NCBI GenBank assembly: GCA_023451855.1
Contig: JAEXXY010000382.1
Span: 1 to 8,922 of the forward strand
Length of the DNA stretch: 8,922 bases
Origin: Actinomycetes bacterium
GTDB taxonomy: Bacteria > Actinomycetota > Actinomycetes > Actinomycetales > Dermatophilaceae
Reading direction: 5' to 3'
A program made the position numbers and the translations under genes. A model generated the notes under the pieces. It worked only from the letters and a program-made list of their open reading frames with translations. It was not told where the DNA came from and did no database searches. Below, in pieces: positions 1 to 4,083 of the stretch (positions within the stretch are counted from its first letter, which is position 1; each line of letters starts with the position of its first letter).

Positions 1-27
1 GCGAAACACCACTACCGTGAGACATGA
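1..27 (+). CDS. Possible C-terminal tail of an upstream gene (partial)
   Basis: Reading from base 1, the first frame gives eight residues (AKHHYRET) and then a TGA stop at 25-27. Only this stub lies in the window, so no product can be named. The only support is the strong hairpin that begins at the stop (26-85), which would fit a terminator. The second frame also stays open from the edge to the stop at 200-202, so this assignment is weak. Confidence 0.25.
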   Translation, partial: AKHHYRET

Positions 28-85
28 ACGTCCTCCTTCGATGCGATGGGACACCAAGCCCGACAAGCGCATCAGGAGGACGTTC
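26..85 (+). terminator. Long-armed hairpin, possible terminator
   Basis: GAACGTCCTCC at 26-36 is the exact reverse complement of 75-85. The pairing extends by T37-A74, then after a two-base bulge by GATGCG (40-45) with CGCATC (68-73). The stem is about 18 bp with a 22-base loop. No T-run follows, which is common for actinobacterial terminators. The stem buries AGGAGG (74-79), a perfect ribosome-binding sequence, but no start codon sits at a usable distance behind it. Confidence 0.5.
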
Positions 86-238
86 GCCACGCCAGACCCC
101 ACCGCGCAGAACGCCTTTCTATGCCGCGCTGAGGACGGGGCGGCAGACCATGCCGCCGGACGGTCGCGCCAAAGCGTCCGCTTTGTCAGACGCGGGGCGT
201 GACCCGTCCGAACGTTGATGCCGAACGTGGACGGTGGT

Positions 239-244
239 GGGTAT
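239..244 (+). promoter_or_regulatory. GGGTAT -10-like box (general-stress sigma type)
   Basis: GGGTAT lies 59 bases before the ATG of the YtxH-like gene. GGGTAT/GGGTAC is the known -10 element for SigB/SigF-type stress sigma factors of actinobacteria. A matching GTTT-type -35 at normal spacing is not seen; the nearest, GTTGAT at 214-219, is too far away. TATACC at 242-247 could instead serve a housekeeping sigma. The call rests on the -10 alone. Confidence 0.3.
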
Positions 245-303
245 ACCTCGGGGAGACCGTCGGCGCCCGGCTACGGCGACCGACCCGACCATCGGAGGGA
301 CCC

Positions 304-663
304 ATGAAGAGAATGACCATCGTCGTCGCAGGCGCGGTCGGCTTCCTGCTCGGCTCGCGGGCCGGGCGACAGCCCTACGAGCAGTTCATGCGCGCGGTCG
401 GCCAGCTGAAGGACGACCCCCGCGTGCAGGAGAGGGCACACCAAGGCGCACAGCTGGTGCGCGAGCAGGCGCCGGTCGTCGCGGACAAGGTGGCCGATGC
501 CGCGAGGACGGCGACCTCGAAGGTCACGTCGGCCGTGTCCGGATCACCGGACTCCGGCTCAGAAGACGGTTCCGCCCAGACGTCGCGTGAGGCCCTGGAC
601 GACGCCATCGAGGAGGCCGTGCAGTTCCAGAAGGACCAGGGGCCCAAGGGTCCGCTGCCCTGA
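304..663 (+). CDS. YtxH-like small membrane-associated protein
   Basis: This 119-residue protein starts at ATG 304, seven to ten bases after GGAGGGA (294-300). An earlier in-frame start at 199 would add 35 arginine-rich residues, lacks a ribosome site and was rejected. Residues 4-17 are hydrophobic and run into GFLLGSRAGRQPYEQF. This GxxLGxRAGRxxYEQ pattern is typical of actinobacterial proteins annotated as YtxH-like. The middle (about 20-80) is charged and alanine-rich and likely helical or coiled coil. It is followed by a Ser/Gly/Asp-rich linker (about 80-92) and a short acidic helix. The family has no known enzymatic activity; Bacillus ytxH is a general-stress gene. The gene stands alone, with the next gene 121 bases downstream in the same direction. 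A role at the inner face of the membrane is inference. Confidence 0.85.
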   Translation: MKRMTIVVAGAVGFLLGSRAGRQPYEQFMRAVGQLKDDPRVQERAHQGAQLVREQAPVVADKVADAARTATSKVTSAVSGSPDSGSEDGSAQTSREALDDAIEEAVQFQKDQGPKGPLP

Positions 664-772
664 GAGCCCGCCACCTGGTCGGGGCGCCTGACTCTGGGCC
701 CGACTCAGTCAGCGACCGCCAAGGCCCGGAACATCCCGTATTCACGGGGCTCGTCCTGAGGCCCGCGACCCG

Positions 773-785
773 TACCGTGCATGAA
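773..785 (+). promoter_or_regulatory. Candidate leaderless promoter of the SDR gene
   Basis: TACCGT (773-778) fits the TANNNT -10 consensus and lies exactly six bases before ATG 785. That would place transcription initiation on the A of the start codon. No purine-rich ribosome site is visible upstream. No good -35 is seen, which is common for actinobacterial promoters. Confidence 0.4.
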
Positions 786-1483
786 TGGCCAGAGTCGCTG
801 TCGTCGGGGGCCACGGGAAGGTGGCCCGCCACCTCCATCCCCTGCTGGTTCGAGCCGGCCACACGCCGGTCGCGCTCGTCCGCAACGAGGCCCACCGCAC
901 AGATCTCGAAGAGCTGGGCGCCGAGGTCCGCCTGCTTGACATCGAGAAGTCCACGGCGAAGGACTTCGCGCGTGCCTTCGACGGATGCCAGGCCGTGGTG
1001 TTCGCTGCTGGAGCCGGCCCTGACGGCAAAGTCGAGCGCAAGCGCACCGTCGATCTCGAGGGTTCGCTGAAGTCGATCGACGGGGCCAAGGGCGCTCGTA
1101 TCCGACGCTTCGTACAGGTCTCCGCGATGGCCGTCGGCGACCCGGTTCCCGCGGATGCGTCACCGGTGTGGCGCGCCTACATCGAGGCGAAGCGCGACGC
1201 CGACGAGGCGCTGCGGGCCAGCGGGCTCGACTGGACGATCCTGCGGCCTGGATGGCTGACCGACGACCCGGGCCGGCTCCGGGTCCTCATCGGGCGAGAC
1301 GTCCCGGAGGGTGACATCCCGCGAGCCGACGTCGCGGCGGTGATCGCCGCCGTCCTCGAGAACGACGGGACGATCCACAAGCAGTGGGAGGTGGTCCAGG
1401 ACGGCCTGATGATCATGGAGGCGATTGCCCTGGCCATGCTGACCGACGCGGCACCCGGCGCCGAGTGGGCGGCGAGAGGCTAG
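785..1483 (+). CDS. Atypical SDR / NAD(P)H-binding oxidoreductase
   Basis: This 232-residue protein belongs to the atypical short-chain dehydrogenase (NmrA-like, NAD(P)H-binding) superfamily. The N-terminus VAVVGGHGKVARHL (4-17) is the Rossmann beta-alpha-beta nucleotide loop; Ala14 stands where the third glycycine of GxxGxxG usually is, as I recall for the GGHGK subgroup. Other landmarks are LVRN (31-34), VVFAAGAGPD (71-80), VSAM (112-115), and Tyr132/Lys136 in YIEAK, the YxxxK catalytic pair. WTILRPGWLTDDPG (150-163) is the conserved strand after the active site, and IPRADVAAVIAAVL (178-191) is the usual C-terminal helix. Length is normal. It likely binds NAD(P)(H); the substrate cannot be told. 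ATG 785 is preferred because the nucleotide motif begins right after it; there is no ribosome site and the start may be leaderless. It converges on the small gene at 1555-1797. Confidence 0.88.
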   Translation: MARVAVVGGHGKVARHLHPLLVRAGHTPVALVRNEAHRTDLEELGAEVRLLDIEKSTAKDFARAFDGCQAVVFAAGAGPDGKVERKRTVDLEGSLKSIDGAKGARIRRFVQVSAMAVGDPVPADASPVWRAYIEAKRDADEALRASGLDWTILRPGWLTDDPGRLRVLIGRDVPEGDIPRADVAAVIAAVLENDGTIHKQWEVVQDGLMIMEAIALAMLTDAAPGAEWAARG

Positions 1484-1484
1484 G

Positions 1485-1499
1485 GCTGGCGTCGCCAGC
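1485..1499. terminator. Short perfect hairpin after the SDR stop
   Basis: GCTGGCG (1485-1491) and CGCCAGC (1493-1499) are perfect inverted arms around one base, in practice a 5-bp stem with a 5-base loop. It starts one base past the SDR stop (1481-1483) and lies between two convergent genes, so it could act in either direction. There is no T-run. Confidence 0.4.
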
Positions 1500-1554
1500 G
1501 CCGGGTCATGCCGTCGGACGACGTCCGGAAATGCCGCCGAGCGCTGATGCTCGG

Positions 1555-1797
1555 CTAAATCGGCGTGCCCGGCGGCACCGTCTGCGCCTCCGTGGCGAGC
1601 ATGTGCGCTCGGATGAGCGCACACTCGACAGCCGCCTCTCCGATGAGGGTGGGGTCGGCCTCGGCGAGACCAGGGATGCGCTGCTTGAGCTGCTCGATGA
1701 CGTCGCGTCCGACCTGTGCCTCGTCAATGACCGACATCGCCCAAGCCACGGTTCGCGGGTCCGGTCGCCACGTGGGATTGTCCTCCTGGCTGGCCAT
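1555..1797 (-). CDS. Small protein of unknown function (80 aa)
   Basis: This 80-residue, mostly helical and acidic protein begins MASQEDNPTWRPDPRT and ends TVPPGTPI. It has no signal peptide or membrane segment, and I recognise no domain. The composition is balanced and protein-like, with regular hydrophobic spacing (VAWAMSVIDEAQV, VIEQLKQRIPGL), unlike the arginine-rich shadow frames nearby. That and the start context argue that it is real. TACTCT lies exactly six bases upstream of the ATG and no ribosome site is seen, so it may be translated from a leaderless mRNA. It is convergent with the SDR gene, 71 bases from its stop. A soluble cytoplasmic location is inferred. Function unknown. Confidence 0.6.
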   Translation of the reverse strand: MASQEDNPTWRPDPRTVAWAMSVIDEAQVGRDVIEQLKQRIPGLAEADPTLIGEAAVECALIRAHMLATEAQTVPPGTPI

Positions 1798-1809
1798 GAG
1801 GTGAGAGTA
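1797..1809 (-). promoter_or_regulatory. Candidate leaderless promoter of the 80-aa gene
   Basis: On the minus strand TACTCT (1809-1804) fits TANNNT and is followed by six bases (CACCTC) and the ATG at 1797. A TTGACC just upstream is only five bases from this box and so cannot be its -35. Confidence 0.4.
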
Positions 1810-2066
1810 CGACCGGTCAACCCTCGAGCGTGCTGTGCGACGTGGGCGTGATTCCCGGGTCGAGCGGTGTCATTGTCGGCGGATCGAGCCGAATCGGCCG
1901 GCGTGGCTAGGCATCGCCAATGACGCTCGACGCAGTGGAGTACCTCCGTGCCCGTGGGGTGACGGAGATGGGCTGCGCGAGGCGATCGGCCTCACCCATC
2001 GGGATCGCCGTCCGCGACTTCACTGCTCCGGCCCCTGCGACCTCGTGAGCCGGGGGCGCCTCGCGG
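1798..2066. other. Intergenic stretch with a possible decayed HTH fragment
   Basis: No intact gene is supported between the 80-aa gene and the regulator's stop. ATG 1920 opens a 42-codon frame (MTLDAVEYLRARGVTEMG...) that stops at 2046-2048. From about 1970 the neighbouring frame reads GLREAIGLTHRDRRPRL. Joined, the two pieces resemble a helix-turn-helix such as the IclR N-terminus, and both have GC-rich third positions. This could be a frameshifted remnant or chance. No convincing terminator for the regulator was found here. Confidence 0.25.
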
Positions 2067-3182
2067 TTACAGGTGGTCGCCGCAACTGGCTCGGACGATG
2101 AGTTCGGTGTCGAACACCACGCGCCGAGGGCTTGGTTTGGTCCCGGCGATCAGGGCTTGGAGCGTCTGCATCGCTGCCACGCCGACGTGGTGGGCCGGGA
2201 CGGAGACCATCGTGAGGGGGGGATCGACGAGCGCCGCGGCGGGTAGATCGGGGTAGCCGATGACGGCGAGCTCTCGCGGAACCTCCAGTCCCCTCGCCCG
2301 GGCTTCCTGCACGACGCCCAGCGTGAGTTCATCGCCTGTGGCGAAGACGGCGGAGCATGGAGCGAGGTCGTCGAGGAGGCGAGCGATCCCCCGCCGACCA
2401 GCCTCGAGGGTGAACTCCTCCATCTCGGCAACGAGCGGATGCCCGCCGGCCTCTGCGAGCGCCCGCAGGTAGCCCCGGTGAATCTCACTCACGTTCGGCC
2501 ACGACAGCGGCGCGGTGACGAGGCCGACGCGTTGGTGCCCGTGCTCCACGAGGTGACGCGTTGCCTGGTAGCCGGCCTGGTCCCCGTTGAGGACAACGGA
2601 AAAGCCCTTCCGGTCAGGCTGGTCGACGTAGACGATGGACGGCATGGGGCTGCCGTGTCGGCTTCGGTTCCGTCCCCTCTCGTCTTCGACTCCTCCGGCC
2701 GACACCGCGATGATCCCGTCCACCCCTCGCGCCACTAGCCGGCGAATGATCGCCGTGGCCAGAGCCGGTGAGTCCTGAGTGTCGGCGAGCAAGACGAGCG
2801 TTCCTCGTTCAGCTGCGACGTCTTCGACACCCCGCAGGAGGGACAGATAGAACGGGTCCAATGCGGCGATCAGTACGGCGATCGTGTTCGAGACCAGCCG
2901 GGGTGAGCCATGGGCAAGCCGGTCAGCGCTCGCCGGAAGGACGACGGTTCCGACCCCGTGGCGAGTCTGAACCAACCCGTCCGTCTGAAGTCGCGCGTAT
3001 GCCGCCCGCACGGTGTTGACGTTCGTTCCCAGCTGCTCGGCCAGCGCGCGGACAGAGGGAAGTTGGGCTCCTGGCTCGAGCTCGCCGTCGGCGACGAGCA
3101 GGGCGATCCGCGCGCGGATCTGGGCGGCGATTCCCAGACCGGACGCGGGATCGAGCCGAAAGGTTGCCCATGGTGACATCAC
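2067..3182 (-). CDS. GntR-type HTH / LacI-type sensor hybrid transcriptional regulator
   Basis: This protein of about 371 residues has two parts. Residues 9-80 form a GntR-family winged helix: LGIAAQIRARIA, then LEPGAQLPSVRALAEQLGTN and VNTVRAAYARLQTDGLVQTRHGVGTVV. Residues from about 92 to the end are a LacI/GalR-type periplasmic-binding-like sensor. Its marks are NTIAVLIAALDPFYLSLLRGVEDVAAERG, DGIIAVSAGG, the HLVEHGHQRVGLVTAP strand, AVFATGDELTLGVVQEARARGLEVPRELAVIGYPDLPAA, and PPLTMVSVPAHHVG. AraR of Bacillus has this same combination. The sensor probably binds a sugar or similar small ligand and changes operator affinity; which ligand is not evident. The start is GTG 3182 or the adjacent ATG 3179. 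The frame stays open upstream to 3617, but that part opposes the secreted-protein gene and is not regulator-like. The gene diverges from the secreted-protein gene. Confidence 0.9.
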   Translation of the reverse strand: MMSPWATFRLDPASGLGIAAQIRARIALLVADGELEPGAQLPSVRALAEQLGTNVNTVRAAYARLQTDGLVQTRHGVGTVVLPASADRLAHGSPRLVSNTIAVLIAALDPFYLSLLRGVEDVAAERGTLVLLADTQDSPALATAIIRRLVARGVDGIIAVSAGGVEDERGRNRSRHGSPMPSIVYVDQPDRKGFSVVLNGDQAGYQATRHLVEHGHQRVGLVTAPLSWPNVSEIHRGYLRALAEAGGHPLVAEMEEFTLEAGRRGIARLLDDLAPCSAVFATGDELTLGVVQEARARGLEVPRELAVIGYPDLPAAALVDPPLTMVSVPAHHVGVAAMQTLQALIAGTKPSPRRVVFDTELIVRASCGDHL

Positions 3183-3194
3183 GGCGGTACTGTA
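3182..3194 (-). promoter_or_regulatory. Candidate leaderless promoter of the regulator
   Basis: On the minus strand TACAGT (3194-3189) fits TANNNT and is followed by six bases and GTG at 3182, then directly by ATG 3179. No ribosome site is present. TTGACT is only two bases upstream of this box and so is not a -35. The box overlaps the repeated half-sites at 3187-3217. Confidence 0.45.
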
Positions 3195-3217
3195 GCAGTC
3201 AACTAATACAGCAGTAC
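3187..3217. promoter_or_regulatory. Candidate operator between divergent genes
   Basis: GTACTG (3187-3192) and CAGTAC (3212-3217) are perfect inverted 6-base arms spanning 31 bp. Inside is a second small palindrome, ACTG-TAG-CAGT (3189-3199), and AGCAGT occurs twice (3194-3199, 3210-3215). The stretch is clearly AT-richer than its surroundings and overlaps the regulator's -10 box (3189-3194). TACTGT on the plus strand (3188-3193) could be a -10 for the secreted-protein gene. The likeliest reading is the binding site of the adjacent GntR/LacI hybrid, giving autoregulation and possibly control of 3367-3900. Confidence 0.45.
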
Positions 3218-3366
3218 ACACACCACACCGCGCGGACCGAGATCCTCCCGAAGCGCCGCAACCGTTACGGAAGCTGGCGAGGCCCGCCGGTCCCCCGGTC
3301 GCGCGCGGCGTGCCGGTCAAACCGCTCAACGTCACAGAGAGGGCCTGATCACCAAGGAGGATCATC

Positions 3367-3900
3367 ATGAAGCGCCTCATCGCCTCGGTACTTGCCGGCA
3401 CCGCAGTCGGCGTCTCTGCCGTTGCATCATCACCCCCGACAGCTGCTGAGGTCGCCCGGCATGCCGGGCACCGCAGCGCCGATGTCACGTTCACCAAGTG
3501 GGTGACAAGCCAACCCGCCGGGCCGTCAACACTGGCCGGTGCCTCCATGACCGGGCGGGTCGGTGGCGATGTCGGACCCGGCGTCTTCGTGGGGGCGATC
3601 ACCAGGGATGACACCACATCGAGGCCGGGCTTCTGGCTCGCCCAAGCGCTCTACGGAGCCAACGGGACCAAGCACTCCTTCGTCGCCTACAACTTCATCA
3701 CGGAGAACGACACGAGGACGCCGGCCACCGCAACGATCAGGGGCATCGTCATCGGAGGGTGGATGACCGGCGCGCGAGTGAGCGGGCAATACACGCAGCG
3801 AGACCCGTGCCCGGTCCCGACACCGGGCAACGTGTTCGGCCGCGTGTGCTTCCAGGGGACACTTCATCTCCGGCTGGCCCAGGACACACCCAAAGACTGA
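3367..3900 (+). CDS. Small secreted protein of unknown function
   Basis: This 177-residue protein starts at ATG 3367, six bases after a near-perfect ribosome site AAGGAGG (3354-3360), the best in the window. Residues 1-20 form a Sec-type signal peptide: MKR, a hydrophobic core LIASVLAGTAVGVSAVA, and an AVA cleavage site before Ser21. The mature part of about 157 residues is rich in glycine and beta-forming residues: MTGRVGGDVGPGVFVGAIT (61-79), FVAYNFIT (105-112), ATIRGIVIGGWMTGARVSGQY (122-142). It carries one cysteine pair, Cys148 and Cys161, that could form a disulfide. The alternating pattern suggests a small beta-barrel or sandwich, but I recognise no family. There is no membrane anchor or lipobox, so it is probably released or loosely wall-associated. 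It diverges from the hybrid regulator, which may control it, with a 5' untranslated region of about 150 bases if transcription starts near 3200. Confidence 0.8.
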   Translation: MKRLIASVLAGTAVGVSAVASSPPTAAEVARHAGHRSADVTFTKWVTSQPAGPSTLAGASMTGRVGGDVGPGVFVGAITRDDTTSRPGFWLAQALYGANGTKHSFVAYNFITENDTRTPATATIRGIVIGGWMTGARVSGQYTQRDPCPVPTPGNVFGRVCFQGTLHLRLAQDTPKD

Positions 3901-3913
3901 ACCCGCTCTTGGC

Positions 3914-3931
3914 CCGGCCCTCGGCGGCCGG
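3914..3931 (+). terminator. Hairpin after the secreted-protein gene
   Basis: CCGGCC (3914-3919) and GGCCGG (3926-3931) pair perfectly around a six-base loop, 13 bases past the stop codon. There is no T-run. It could be a first, weak terminator ahead of the stronger one at 4033-4069. Confidence 0.35.
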
Positions 3932-4032
3932 ATCAGCACCGCACTCCCCCGCTCGGGGCCAGCGTCTTCCTTCCATACCGCGGCGCCTCGCTCGTGGAGG
4001 CGGTCGAGACGACTGTGTCCCAGCCCGACGCG

Positions 4033-4069
4033 GCAGGGCCTCCCGTCGCGCGGCGGCGGGAGGCCCTGC
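4033..4069. terminator. Strong bidirectional terminator hairpin
   Basis: The 13-base arms 4033-4045 and 4057-4069 are perfectly complementary (GCAGGGCCTCCCG and its reverse complement) around an 11-base loop. The hairpin lies between the convergent secreted-protein gene and the ABC permease, 14 bases past the permease stop on the minus strand. A weak T-containing tail (TCTGGTTCGG) follows on the plus strand, none on the minus. Confidence 0.7.
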
Positions 4070-4083
4070 TCTGGTTCGGATCG

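Noticed and set aside
74..79. AGGAGG as a ribosome-binding site
   Set aside because: No ATG, GTG or TTG follows at 5-12 bases, and it is paired within the hairpin.
17..218. Two overlapping plus-strand open frames near the left edge (about 60 codons each)
   Set aside because: They overlap in different frames, are Arg/Pro-rich, lack ribosome sites and run through the 26-85 hairpin; no recognisable protein.
199..303. N-terminal extension of the YtxH-like protein
   Set aside because: The added residues are Arg-rich and unlike the family, while ATG 304 has a good ribosome site and gives the expected N-terminus.
672..712. Weak inverted repeat around GGGCCC after the YtxH-like gene as a terminator
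   Set aside because: The arms have mismatches and the GGGCCC core leaves no loop; not distinct from background in this GC-rich DNA.
3199..3204. TTGACT on the minus strand as the regulator's -35 box
   Set aside because: It is only two bases from the TACAGT -10, far from the 16-18 expected.
3183..3617. Upstream extension of the regulator frame (145 more residues)
   Set aside because: It runs antisense through the secreted-protein gene and the operator region, and the winged helix begins normally just after GTG 3182/ATG 3179.
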